64,000 bases of DNA, from NCBI RefSeq assembly GCF_002234675.1, contig NC_019859.2, positions 4,433,240-4,497,239 on the forward strand, written 5' to 3'. Below are positions 1 to 13,700 of this stretch, piece by piece; the first letter of the stretch is position 1, and the number at the start of each line of letters is the position of its first letter. This stretch comes from Oryzias latipes (lineage: Eukaryota; Chordata; Actinopteri; Beloniformes; Adrianichthyidae). A program made the position numbers and the translations under genes. The notes under the pieces were generated by a model. The model searched no databases, was not told the origin of the DNA, and saw nothing but the letters and a program-made list of their open reading frames with translations.

Positions 1-2019
1 ATCATGTGTTTTGACATTTACAATTCAATATAAGAACGGATAATTTAATCTTAATTTCTTCAAATTAATATGAAAGCAGATAATATTAAAGCAAAAATCA
101 ATTGCACTTTAAATTGTCATAAGTTTTTGGTACTTAATTCAATGAAAATGTATTTAGCAATTGATATTCGGTAATGAAAAATGACGTTTCAACTCCTTGT
201 AACTTTGCCTGTAATGCATTTTCGATTTGCCATGGTGTTTTTGTTTTAAATGTTCAGAAGAAATTGCAACCACACCCCTAACTACCTAACAACCCTCACC
301 CCCGGTTTCGTGCATTTTCATTTTGCGGCTGTAATGTTTTTTCCAACCCAAAATTCAAACTGCCAGACTCTCATAAGACCTGTGTGAAGTCCCGCCTTCA
401 CTGACCAATAAATGAAACAGGATTTGTGCAGGAGTCACAGACAGATGTTTACAAATTTAGAAAAGTAATTTTTTAATCCTTATACAGTATGTCCAGAATT
501 GATCCATTTAGATTTAAGCAGATAGATAAGTGCATGCCTATACAACAACAACAACGAAAAACATACATAGGGGCTACCAAAGTACATAGCAGCTATAAGG
601 ATGTGCTCCAAAAATAAATTCTATGAGTAATTCAGTCCCAGTCATAAAAACAGATTATTAGCTGATATTAAATGATTCCATTGGTTGGTTGAGTGTCTTT
701 AGGATTTTTAATTGGTCTACCAAAAGGAAATGGAGGCGGGACTGGGCGACTTTGGGGCAGAAAAAGTGTAAATGAAAATGCATCAGGAGGGCAACGTTTT
801 GCCATTTCTTTTGTTTTTTGACCAAAACACCCAGACAAATTAAAAAAGCATTAGATTTTAAGTATTTTAAGTATATTGAGTTGTAAAATGCAAAATGCAT
901 GTTCATTTGAATAATGGTTCCTAAAATCTATAGCAATTAGAAATGCAGTTAATTGTGTTTTTATTTAATATGTTGTTTAAAAAAATGGCCTGATAGAAAC
1001 GTAATTTTCCACAAGCAGAAGAACAAAAAAGTCTCAAAACAGAAGAGCCTGAGGATCCTAAAATGTTTTTTTTTCAGATATTGCATAATGTGAGTTTTCT
1101 TAACTTCCTCGTGTTAACACCCATCGCTTTGCACAATACAAGTGAGAACGAGCTACTGCTGCATATTGATGAAGTGTCTTTAAATGCAAAGCAGAAAATT
1201 ACAACAAATGCGGCCCAGATTATGAATAAGTCTTTGTATTGTGTTGCTTATTTGCTTTCAAGCTCTTCCTGGTAAAAAAAAGTGATCTAGAACTGATTTA
1301 CTTGTAATATTTTACACACGAAAGTCTGTAAACTTCAATTTGTATGCAATATTTTGGACCTAGATTTCTGCTTGTTTCTGAAAAAGTATAAAAAAAGAGG
1401 AAACAAAATTTGCAAAATGCAAGTTAGGAACTGAAGTGTCACCACCTGCGGCGGAAACACCCTTGACAATATATTCTCAGGAAGCAGTACATGCTCACAT
1501 TCTCATGAGGCTCATGCAACAGTTCTCCACCACCCAAAAAAAAGATGCTTGACATCTGCCTGATCTGCTGCATTTGGGCTGCAGGTAGGACAACATTTTA
1601 ATTTTAATTCAAGTAGGAAACAAAATAATGTTTATATTGGGTTTTGGGAGAATACAGAATACAAATTTGGAGCCAAAAAACCAAGTGTGATCTCATTTTT
1701 CTGACCGTTCTACCTCTTTCTTGTAAAATAAAACAAAAACAAAACACTTTCTTAAAGTGTTTCTGTTTTGTGCCTCCTCAAAGAGTGAAAGAAAGGCGGT
1801 TATCTTCAAAATCAGGAAATCCTACAATGGAGTCAGTGTAACGGTTCTAGCACAGACAAAGCCACAAAGATTCGCTTTAGTTCTGGCGTTTTCATCTTAC
1901 ACTAAAGTTTATTTTCCCAAAGATCATCAAAGAAAACAAAATGATTGAAAATGTATTTGTGTTAAAGTGAATCAGTTGTTTTTAAAATGTTTCCTGACTT
2001 TTTTTAAATTATTCTAATT
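1..2019. other. AT-rich stretch without a recognised gene
   Basis: No reading frame here shows a domain, a signal peptide or a convincing exon bounded by splice signals. The missing first (signal-peptide) exon of the downstream integrin gene could lie here or between 2.4 and 4.7 kb, but I could not pick it out. Nothing else stands out. Confidence 0.5.
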
Positions 2020-2027
2020 CTTATAAG

Positions 2028-2395
2028 TAGGGGAGTAGCGCTTTGTTTTGCCAACAATTCGATTCATATCATAAGTTGTGGTTGTTCATCCGATTATTGA
2101 TTTATTTTTGACGATCCGCAAAAAAAAACAATTAAGCAAGAATTAATGCCAAATCCATTCACATTTTAATTTCCTAAAGTTCAGCCCACTGTTATTTTTT
2201 TTTTTTTTTATAACAGAACATTAGACCACATGCTATGGTCACATGTTTACACACACTGGAATAAATGATTTATTTTATTTTGAAATAGTTTTATAAAAGT
2301 AAAGATCAATTCGATTAACAGCTTGCCTCAGACGGATGGATCCGGTTCGATTGTTGGAGTATAAATCAATTCATTGACTCATCGTTACACCCCTA
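2028..2395. mobile_element. hAT-type MITE, 368 bp
   Basis: The ends are near-perfect inverted repeats beginning TAGGGGWGTARCG. The element is flanked by an 8-bp duplication, cttataag at 2020-2027 and cttatacg at 2396-2403 (one mismatch). An 8-bp duplication and TAGGGGTG-type ends are hallmarks of hAT superfamily elements. Part of the interior matches, in inverted orientation, the longer element at 15578-16290, so both belong to one family. No transposase is encoded. Confidence 0.85.
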
Positions 2396-2403
2396 CTTAT
2401 ACG

Positions 2404-4710
2404 TAGGTAACTCTTGCTTCAAAGAAGGAGGTAAAAAGAGACCGTCGACGGTAACTACAGCCATACATATCAGTCTGAAAACCCTCAGTTAAGAGTCCTT
2501 GCAGAGTTGAAGTCTGTGTAAAAATCTTGAAAGATGTGTAAAAGTTTCAAATGAGCTGCTGTTTTCCTGAAAGGTTCAGAATAACTGGGTTTGTAAAGGG
2601 TTCTATTGAAAACCAATCCTGACCTATAATTTCAGACTTTCATCATTAAAATAACCTTTAACTTTTTTTTGGGGCCTCAACTAATTTGACTAATTCGGTT
2701 TGGATGAAGCTAAATTCTGGGCTTTACACGCGCATTTAAGAAAAACACCGATTGTAAGTTCTTGTCTTCCACCATAACGGTGTTCACACTGAAGGAGCAG
2801 GGTGGGGCTTCCTCTTCTGTTTTTTTACTGTTTACTAGCTCATGTCCGCAACCTACAGCTGGAAGAGTCTTGGTGCAAAATGCCAAAGCGGTAACGTTCT
2901 CGCAAATCTTGTTCCAATATTTTTTTTTTTTCACAGCTCTATTCTGAGAATTGAAAGAATCATTTTGGCCGGACACAAAACCACAACTGTAAAATGTCTC
3001 TGTAATGATTGATTTATCAAACGGTTGGCAGTTCGGTGAATTAAAAGCGATGCCATCTAGTCGTCCCTACCAAATCTGAGTTCCTCATTGGTCAAAGGTC
3101 ACCGGATTTAACTTTCAACAAGAACTCACTGGATGCCAGTTTTGTACGTAGAGCTGGAAAATCATTGTGGAAAAATGCTTAGCTGTGAGTTAACGTGAAA
3201 GTTTTGAACGAGGAAGCCCAAAACGCGCGTTGATGTGGGTTTACATTGACCTTTCTTTGGAAGCGGTCACCTGAAAGCAGGTTGCCAAGGGCGGTGTAAA
3301 CAAAGCTTACATAGCCTATATCATGCCTTTCCTCAAGCCTTTCAGAGTAAACTTCATCCATATATGATCATATATTACCGTCGGCACACTAAAAAGGAAA
3401 CATGTTATTTTTGCAAGTACATTTATCTACCCGGAATTAAGACAAATGCATACCCGAGGCCGTGTGGGTGCCGCTCATTTCATGACATCAACCTAAAGCT
3501 TCAGCAGCATGTCTGCGTTTCTCCCAACAAAGTCCCAGTTCACCATTTAAAAAATAAACTTTGTGTTTTTGTGAACATTAAACCATTCATTTATACATAA
3601 TTGTAGCTTTTGAGTATTTACAATATTTAAAAGCAGCAAATTTAATTATTGTAAATAATTAAATAGGACTTAAACCTGTCCCCCAGCCAGGACTTGAACC
3701 TGGCTGAGGGACCTGGAACAAAATCACCAAAGGGGGTCCTTTCTGTTTGGAATTCGCCAGTTCTCCGAAACGCATGCGTGGCTTCTTCCCACCGTCCCAT
3801 ACATCTCTAAACTGTCCCTCGGTGTGATGCGAGTGTGTATGGGTATGTTATTGTGGCCCTGCGACAGACTGGCGACCTGTCCAGGGTGCACCCTGCCTTC
3901 ACCCACGAGCGGCTGTCTTAGGCTGCGGCTGCCCTGTGACCCTAAAAAGGGAGAAAGAAAAAAAAACAGGTTTCGAAACTGAATGACTGATTAAATTCGT
4001 ATCTACATCTATAAATAACAAATCTACCTTCTTTTAGACACCGAGAAGGAGGGTTTAAGGACAGGGATGTCCAGTTAGCTTAGTCTGTTTAGTTTGGCAG
4101 TCAGAGATTGGATTTTATGTTTTTGTGCAATTATCAGTGTGCAGCCCATTAAGACAACTGTGTTGCGATATTGGACAATATAAATAAAATTGAATTGATT
4201 TTTGACAGCTGCATATGCAGAAGATCCTTTCAAAATAAAATACTCTCAAATAAAGCCTTCATGGTGCAAAGTTGTGCTTGAAGACAAACACCAAGAATCT
4301 GCACAACACTTTACAATTCAACCAACTCCTCAGACAAACATATCCCACTTCTTCTACCTAATACCCACCTTTTCAAATTAAGAGCTTTTTATTAAGTCGT
4401 TGGAATTATTTACTTCACCTTTTCCTATGTAGAGATTTCTTTCTCCATGTTTTCCAGTAATGCCGTTTTTTAGTCCCTATAACTTGAATGTCTCGTCTTT
4501 AAACAACTGTTTCTATGTCTTCCTGGTTTGTGTGACATTAATTAATTTCATTTTGATTCCACAGAAAAACTAGAAATAATTAACTTTTTGTGTTCGTTTT
4601 TGTCAGCATAGATTATAGATTAAAGAAAACTTGCCACTGATTTTTTTTAAACATATAAAGGTTCAAATCATACTTGTCATAGTCAAATCAAACATTTACC
4701 TTTTTTTTTT
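2404..4710. other. Spacer upstream of the integrin gene with repeat relics
   Basis: Two relics are visible. On the minus strand near 3680-3720 a perfect T-arm-like hairpin (ccagg, loop ttcaagt, cctgg) contains the Pol III B-box ggttcaagtcc, but no complete tRNA cloverleaf or A-box is paired with it. It is probably a SINE head remnant. On the plus strand about 3835-3955 there is a copy of the common fish retroposon tail (gcgacagactggcgacctg ... gtgaccctaaaaaggga). No gene was recognised. Confidence 0.5.
3835..3955 (+). mobile_element. L2-like LINE/SINE 3' tail fragment
   Basis: The stretch contains the ordered blocks ctggcgacctgtccagggtg, then ggctgcggctgccc, then gtgaccctaaaaaggga, which is the layout of a very common fish retroposon 3' end. 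Diverged copies occur at 10608-10705 and 30705-30780. I assign the L2-like family from memory of its consensus, not from a search. Confidence 0.55.
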
Positions 4711-4718
4711 AGTTGCAG

Positions 4719-7700
4719 TCTTCCCGGGTTCTTTGGCTTTCAACATTGGAACAAAAAATCCCAAAGTCTTTTCTGGAGAGAAGAATGATTTTTTTGGATA
4801 TAAAGTGCTTCAGATGAAATCAGCTGAGAAGATGGGGTATGTTTTTATTTGCTGAAAACTTTCAGCAAGCCCTTTTTTAATGATCGCTTATGGTTTAACT
4901 AGACAAACTACTCACAATAAATTTGGGATATTGCTTTTCTGATGTGGTATGAATTTAAATCAAATGCATGAAAGCTACTTTTGATATTACTAATGAGAAG
5001 AAACTGCATTTTTAGTAGTTTGAGATTTATTACCCAAAAAATTAAGACACTATTGAAGATAGCCCCAAGTAACAGAAACTGACCATGTCAAAAGAGGGTT
5101 TTCCAGCATTTGCTTCAATAACAGCTTGACAGGGACGTGTCCTGTTCCTCACTAACCTCATGATGTTGCTCTGAGGCGTTCCACTCTTCCACAAGTTCTG
5201 CCAGGTCACTTGGAGGTGAGGTGAGGTCAGATCATCCGGTCTCTGCTTCAGTTGGTCCCAGGCCTGCTCTATGGGGTTCAGGTAAATGGAAAATTGCGTA
5301 TACTTGTAGAGCGCTTTTCTTCAAAGGCCCAAAGCACTTTACAGTCCCATACACACATTCACCCATTCACTCACACTGGTGGCGGCTCCGCTGCCGAACA
5401 CTGGCACCAACCTTCCACCAGAGGCAAGGTGGGGTTCAGTGTCTTGCCCAAGGACACTTCGACACATGGAGGGGCAAGGCGGTAATCTAACCCGCAATCT
5501 TCCAATCGGAGGTCGACCGCCCTACCACTGTACCACGGCCGCCCGTCTGAGGTCATTGCTGGCTAGACCATATGAGACACTCTCAGTTCCAGGTGTCCAA
5601 CTGTGACTATTCTGGCACCATGTGGTGGAGCATTATCATCCATGATTGGAAGTTGGGGGTGAGCTGGTGGGATTGGGGGACAATGATGTTCCTGAGGTAA
5701 GAACGTGCACTGACTGGACCATCAACAATAACCAAATGGGTTTTAGTCTGACTGGTGATGCCTGACTGTACCACCTTCTCCACCAAAGCCAACTCTAGAA
5801 ACCATGTTGACCTTGGCATGTTGGTCACCTCGCCTTCTCCAGCAGCACTGACAACCATCATTTCTGTGCAAAGTGACCCAACACTCATCGGTGAACTGCA
5901 CAGTAGACCATTGCTGCTCTGGTCACATGGTCTTTTGGCCCCTCAAAACATTCACTGTGACGTATTGGTGTCAGTGGAGCCACCTGTAACAGTCGTCTGG
6001 CATTCCAGTCAAAGCCTCTGAGTCAAATGGTTTGTCTGGGAACCCTAGTACCCCTAACATCTGGTAAACGGGCCTGCAGCTGTGTGGCGTTTGGTAAACC
6101 ATCATGGTGATGGTCTGTCAATGGTGGGGCTCCACTTCTGGGTCTGCCAGTAGTTCTGTGTCTTGATGCAAGGGTGCTGATGATACATTGAGACTCACCA
6201 AGTTCACCTAAAACATCTGACTGTCTACTACCAACCAGAAGGCACACACAATGTTGTGCCTTCATGGTTGAATGATGAACTTGGAATGACTTGCTGCCAA
6301 AATCAGCTTTTTATACCCACAGCATCTTGGCATTGATGTCACATTGAAAAGTGTTTTTTTGTTTTTAAGAGTATCGTGGTTTTGGCCCCGATAGGTAAGA
6401 CACACTGTACACAATGAGACTAAGATGTGGAAAACAGAAAACACGGTGTTTCTTTCACCCTAATATCATTACCTCTGTATCCTGAAAATCTGTGAAGTGA
6501 AACACTGTGTTTACAACATTCCCCAAGTTTCTCTGCAATATCCCTAAATTATTGTGAGTATTGTAAGTTTTACGTCATGTGGCTAATATATGTAACCATA
6601 TGTACTTTCCTTAACCTGATAGCTTAACTGTGATCCACAGAATTATTATCACGGCACCTCTGAGCTTAAACGGATCTGGGAAAATATGCAAATACAGCCA
6701 CGAAGGAAAGCCAAGTTGCCAGACTTCAGAGGGTATGAACCTCTAACACTCTCAATCCCCGTAATCAAATAAATAAAACAAAAATACTTAAATAAAATGT
6801 AAATAGGGAGCATTTGATGAATGTGACTACAAAGCTTTTTTTTCTAAATTTGTTCTGTCCAACAGCTGAGCAAACAGATGAGAGCTGAATGTCTCTTGTG
6901 TTGGACATTTTACTTTTACAATAGGGGTTATGAATCTTCTGAATCTTCTGACACATGAGGTGTATATTTGTACAAACCCCTTTTGTATTTGAGGCTAAAC
7001 TTTATTTATAAATGTAGCCAACCACAAAGCTTGTTGATTACTTCAATTTTACTTTGACAGAGTTTCCGGAATCAAACACGACTGTGATCAAGCACTTGGG
7101 TTTGTCAATAGCTGCTAAACCCAATGGATCCGAGTTCACAGTAAGAGCTCCTCACATTCTGAGGGATCTTTAGGGGACATTCCAACTGGATTTCTCTTTC
7201 ATCTTCTGTTTTAGGTGTGCAGTCCAAGTGTTGTCCATGAATGCTATGGGAACTCCTACCTCAACAGTTGGTGTTTTAGCATGAAAGATAATCTTTCCTC
7301 CATTTTTAAACCAGGTTTCCAAGGTGACAGAATTGGAAATGACGTAGTCTGTCCTGTCCATGTTTGCTCTGCTCTAAATCAAATGTGCTAAACCACATTT
7401 TTTTTTCCAGAGTGTACCAAGAATAAAGTAGACCTGGTCTTTCTGTTTGACGGCTCACGCAGCATGACTGAACAAGACTTTGAAAAAAACAAAGATTTCA
7501 TTGAGAGTATAATGAAAAGTTTACCCAACACAACAATCAAGGTCAGTAAAGCGCCGCAACATTTACAGATTAGTTTACATCAGTCACATTGTTATCATCA
7601 GTAATGTGGATGTTTTATTACTCGTGCTTCAGTTTGCAGCAGTTCAGTTCTCCACCACCTTCAGGACAGTTTTTGACTTCAATGACCACGCCGCAGGGAG

Positions 7701-10700
7701 AGCTATGGAGAAACTGAAGAAGGAAAAGCACATGATGGCACTCACCAACACATATGAAGCCCTTCAGTTTATCTTGTGAGTAACTTCACAGCTAGTGAGA
7801 GAGCTGTTCAAACTTGATATTGTTGTGAAGTGAAAGCTACACAAAGCTTTCTGTGTGACGAGTGTCACTGATGTTGGTTCCAGAACCAACCTGTTTGAAA
7901 ACAAATCAGCGGGTGCCACCCCTAATGCAACTCAAGTTCTGGTTCTCATCACGGACGGAGATCCCAGTGATCCTCACAAGAAAGCAAGTCTTAAAACATA
8001 TGAGGAGAAGAACATCATTCGGTTTGTCATCGGGGTAAGTTATAAATAAAAAAATAGAAACGTGTGTTTGTTGAATTAGTGGAGAAGCTGTTTGCTAAAA
8101 TTTGTAGGAAACATCAACAGTCTAGTAAATGTGTGAGATTTATTGTCCTGAAGATATCAAATGTCTGACCCATTATGGTGTTTTGGCAAAGTTATCATTT
8201 CAGTTTTTTGGTTTAAGGTAAAAATTGACAGCATGGAGAAAATTAAACCCATTGCTTCAGAGCCAAAGGACAAAAATGTTTTTAAAATTGAGGACTATCA
8301 GGGCCTTGATGGGATTTTAAAAAACTTCCAAAATAAGATCTTCAACATGGAAGGTAGTTTTTTTTTCATTTTCTTTTTTTATACCTTTTCTTCAAGTTTG
8401 TATCTGATCTTCCATCCTCCATCAGTAAGTAGTAAGTAACCCGGCGTGATCTTTTTCAGGGTCCAAAGCTGCTCTGGCAGGAGACTTAACTAATGAAATG
8501 TCTCAGAGTGGATTCAGTGCTGCCTATTACAGGGTGAGTGATGCTAAATACTACCAGCACTTTTTAATGATTCCAAGAAAACATCAATGTGGACATATTT
8601 AGCATAAAAGGGCATGAAATAATTTTTCCAAAAGGTAAAAAAAATGCCTAAGCAACCCACCCGTGTCGTCAACTACAAGAGGCAGAAAATAAAACACTTT
8701 ACCATCAGATATTTGATAATGGTTTCGGTAAATCCTGTAAATGTAATGTTGTATGTTGCACAGTTTATTAGCAATGCTACCATCGTTACTAGATTAGCAT
8801 AAAAGATTCATATCTAAACAGAAAGCCTGCTGGCTTGACACCAACACCCACATCACCATAACGACAATCAAAACAAAATGATACTTGTCAAGAACAGATT
8901 TGTAAAACCACATAGAAACCAAATTCAATCACCAAAAATCCTATATCAAGCATTTTCACGATTCATGACTTCATACATTTTTGCATTTTAATTAATATTT
9001 GATATAAAATAGATTTAATAGAACAATAACTGATGGTGCACCTGTTAGGACTGGGGTGCCTGGCCAATGCCACTTATCATCTTTTCTTTCCATCCATTCA
9101 CATTAAAAGTGTAACCTGTCCAACAACCAGAAAACATTTATCCTCACATTTCCCAGACATTTTTATCTAAACCTACAGTACTTTATGATCACTCGTTACA
9201 ACTGGAGGCAAAGTGGAGTAAAAATGTCTTGATTAAGAAACAATAACTATCCAACCTGGGATGAGAGGTTTGTGTTCTAAGTGGGCTTTACCATTGACAG
9301 GACACCCTGGTCCTGGGCTCAGTGGGATCAAACAGCTGGCGTGGTTCTCTGGAAGAGCGTCATCATCAACATGAAAAACAGATTTTAGATTCATACATGG
9401 AAATGGACTCCTACATGGGTAAACTTTCCACATTCTGCTTAGTTAACATGTGCCTGTTTGAAATTATCTTTAATGTTTAATATCAGTCTATCTTGGTGGT
9501 CAATAATTAGGATTCAGCTTATCCACTGGAGAGAGGAATGGAGTTCCTCTGTATTTCTCAGGCGCTCCCCGGTTTCAGCACACTGGACAGGTTGTGGTTT
9601 TCAATCGAACTGGAGGACAATGGATGGTACAGCAGAGACTAGAGGGGAGCGAGGTAACTCCATAAAATTATACCTACTGGAATTCAAATTGAGAAGGTAA
9701 AATTACTTGTGCTCGGCAAATGACTTGATGCTGCTTGGAAAGTTTTCTGAAAAAAAAAAAGTTCACTCACTTTCATGATTACTAAGAGGAAACCACTGAA
9801 CTTCCTGGCAACACCACAAACCTGAGCATTAACAGAAAACTTCAGAAAGCACTTCAATTGCCTAAAGCACCACTAATACAGACATTATATTCCTCAGGTT
9901 GGTTCCTATTTTGGCGCGGAGCTCTGCACTGTAGATATTGATTTGGATGATAGCACTGACTTTCTGTTGGTGGGAGCTCCAATGTTATACCAGCCTCTAC
10001 AAAAGACAGAGGGAAAAGTCTATGTCTACACTCTGACTGATCAGGTGGGTCATCGTGAGACTGAAAGGGTCAGCATTATTGACACACTGATTTTGAAACA
10101 GAGGACATTTGTTTCCTGTAGTTGCAACTGGAAATGAAGCTGAATGTGACGGCTCCATCCATGGGGAGATTTGGCTCCACCCTAGCAAGTCTCGCTGATC
10201 TGAACGGAGATGGACTCAGAGACGTAGCAGTTGGCGCCCCTCTGGAAGACGATAACCATGGAGCCGTGTACATATATCTCGGAGATCGAAAAAGTGGGAT
10301 ACGCCACACCTTCAGCCAGGTGACAAAAAGACTGAGTCTGAAACATCTACTTAAGCAAATGGATCAATGTGATCAATTTTGTTTCAATCCTCGATTTTAG
10401 TTTAATCTTCAGGGGACAAACACAAACAAATTCAGAGAAAAGTTTGAAGGGGATGCAACAGAAATTCAGCAAAAAATGTCCAATTTCAAGATCCAGCCAA
10501 GACAACTGAACTGTTAATGTTTTTGAAAAATCACATTGATACAATCTCAGCTGCAAACTAGCACTTCATAAATCAACTAAACTGAATTGATAAGAGGCCT
10601 TGCGATGCACAGCGAACAGCCCAGGGTACCTCACCCTTCATCAGCTGTGTTGGAACCAGCATTTCTGTGACCCACTATAAAAAGAATGCAGGTTTAGACA

Positions 10701-13700
10701 ATGGATAGATGTCTGGAATTGAAAACATTAAGGTATGTTCAATGTGAAACTAAAAGATTCGAGACGAACTGGCTCCTAGGTGGATTTAACGCAAAGACCA
10801 TGGGCTCCTGCTTAGGTTTCCAGCAGGACTCATTATTTCCTCAGTCTATAGCAGAGACTCCCCCCTGGTGTGAAAGGTCTGTAATGCCCCTCCAGCGCTC
10901 ACAATACTTCCTAGTTCAATTGCCCGTAACCTGCTTCTATAGATGCAAAGCAAAACTAATCTCTACTCTAATCTCTGCCTTTCCCAAATTACAGATTTCC
11001 ACATCCTAAATCTGTAGTTTTATTCTCAAATGAGCAACGTGTTTTTAGGACAGACAAAATCGGAATCAAAGATATGAATTATCACTTTTAAAACAAGCAG
11101 GAAAGCAGTTTTTAAAAAAGCTATTTAAACTGTTTAATAACAAGCCCTTACTACATTTTATGTAAAAAATGTCATAAATATGAAAAAGGTTCTCTTCATG
11201 TTTCAGAGAATCAGTGGAAAGAATTTTCAACCTGCAATGAAGCTGTTTGGGCTAGCCATTGATGGACATGGAGACCTTGGAAATGATGGGCTTCCAGACA
11301 TTGTGGTTGGATCACAGGGAGCTGCTGTTGTTTTAAGGTATGCCTATAGTGAACTCTGTATGCGATTCCTGCATGCATGGTTTTTTAGAGTTAATACTTG
11401 ATCATTAACTTTTTTGTAAAGATAAATTTAATTAGTTTTTTTTTAAAACATTTTTCTTGTTAGACATCAAACTAGCATCACAGCTGATCATTAGGAATGT
11501 TGAGGAAACAATCCTCCAGACAGACAGTGTGACACTTGGATTTCTTAGAAAAATAACACTAAATTGACAATCATGGTCAAAGTGCTCAGTGTGCTATGTG
11601 TGTGTGTACTAAATGTAAAAGTACCAAGGTGTCTATTGGTCAAACTTTTTGATATCAGCCATTTAAGTTAGCGTTCTCTGATACATCCCATATAGTGGCT
11701 TGCCCTCCCATACATCCTATAGTTCACAAGTCCTCAGCCTCTTTCCCTGCGGCTAGCATACAGTCTTTAGTTGCTGGTATGTTTAGTGAAGAGCTTTCCT
11801 GTCGAAACATCGTGGTCTGTAACTCTTCCTTTGGCCATAATTATTAATCCTGCAAGATATCTGATAACTACCAGGGCATACCAGTTCATTGCTCTGGTCT
11901 TGTTCCTGCCTGTGAGCTGGCTTCTCTGGACTTGCCTTACTCGTTGGAGGTACTTGGTGGTCGCATCTTTTCTTGTTGCTTGTTCCAGGTTGCCAAATGC
12001 CTGTGGTATCCCATGGTACTTGTAATTGTCCTCAATATCTGCTATTTTTCCTTCTAACAGTGAGATTCCTTCTGTGTAATCTACCTAGGCTCTCTTTGAC
12101 ATCCTCCAATGGCATTTTTCAAGCTCGAATGACATCCCAATGTCAGTACTGTAGACCCTCACTCTTAGTGTATGGCGTTATATCATCCATGTAGAGGAAA
12201 CTTATTCCTGAGTCAGTATCCGTAGCCAGTCTAGTTAACCATTTGGCTCAGAACTATGCAGAACTCAGTGGGGACAGAGCATCTCCTGGTATATGTCACA
12301 TTTCATGGACATCAAAAGTGGTTTTTCACAACCTCATTGAGTTTATTATGAAGGATTTTAGAAACCTGTTGATGTTGTACAGCTCCAAGCATTCAGCGAT
12401 CCATGTGTATGGCATTAAGTCATAGGCTTTCTTGTAATCAATTCGGGCAATGCCCAGGTTGGTAAGTCATGACTTGCAGTCTTCAGTGGCTGTTCTGTCA
12501 ACAAGGATTTGGTCTTTGACTCCTCTGGTATCTCCACCAAAGCTCTTCTGTTCTACTCATGTGCCCAATTGTCTTGGTTGCAATGATGCATAAGGGATCC
12601 TTCTGGATCAGGATTGTTCCCCCTTCCGTTAGCCATTCGGGGCTAGTTCCATCTTTTGGCAGCTGTTTCATTTGTGTTGCCAGGCGCTCATGCAATGCAA
12701 TGAGTTGAGCCAGCCTTTAACCAGTGGGTGTGTATCATGTCAGGGCTCAGTGCTGTCCAGTTTTTCATGCGTGTGATCACAAGATTCTGTTCTCAGATGT
12801 TCATCCCTCAGAAAGACAAGTTCTGGTTGGGAGTTTGATACAGCCCCTACGCTGGCCTGGTGTTCTGGTTCTTCTATTTGAGTTGTACCTCTTCAATCTG
12901 AAATTGTGAAATTAGTTGCCATTTGTGGATTTTGGAACGTTACGCTACCAGTTGCTTTGCAGTAAACTTTGTGGATTTCAAAGCAAACCGTTTCCATATG
13001 TAATCTCATCAGGATTATTTGAGTAATTGCATTCCAACAGAACCAACACACTGGATTATGTTATTGTTTATTATCCCCCAGGGAATTGAATCCTGATATC
13101 CTATGTGCCATACATACATTTTTTCATATTTTTTATTTTCTTTATGTTCCAATCAATCTATGCACCGTAGATGTTTTGTCTTGTTTTTTTTTTTGTTGTT
13201 GTGATTGCTTGACATAAACTAATTGAACAATTTTCCTTCATGGGATGTGTTCCAGCTCCAAGCCAGTCTATAATGTTGCAGCTTCTGTGTCATTCCATCC
13301 TGAAATGATAAGTATCGAGAAAATCGATTGCGTGAGCCATGCCCATGAAGTTCTGCCCATGGTTAATCTAACGACGTGTTTTGAGTTGAAAGAGGCAACA
13401 AAGAGCGTAACAGGTAGAAGAACCAGACTCATAAATGAAATATATTTTTAAAAATGGATGGCTGATAATATGATTTTGGGACCTTCTGTATGTATTTGTA
13501 GAAAAAGCTAACTCCGCCATAAGAATCCTGTACATGCTCAGCATAGATTTAATGAGACAAACCCATCGAGGATTCTTCAACCCAACTGATAAGAAAACCA
13601 AGAGTCTTCACATGCACTGCAACTTAACCACACAAGTGACGTGTTTCAACCATTCAGCCTACATGCCGGTATGCCACTTCATAAAATACTGCCTTTCAAA

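Noticed and set aside
3680-3720. tRNA gene on the minus strand, from a perfect T-arm and B-box
   Set aside because: No acceptor stem, D-arm or anticodon arm can be paired around it. It is more likely a SINE head relic.
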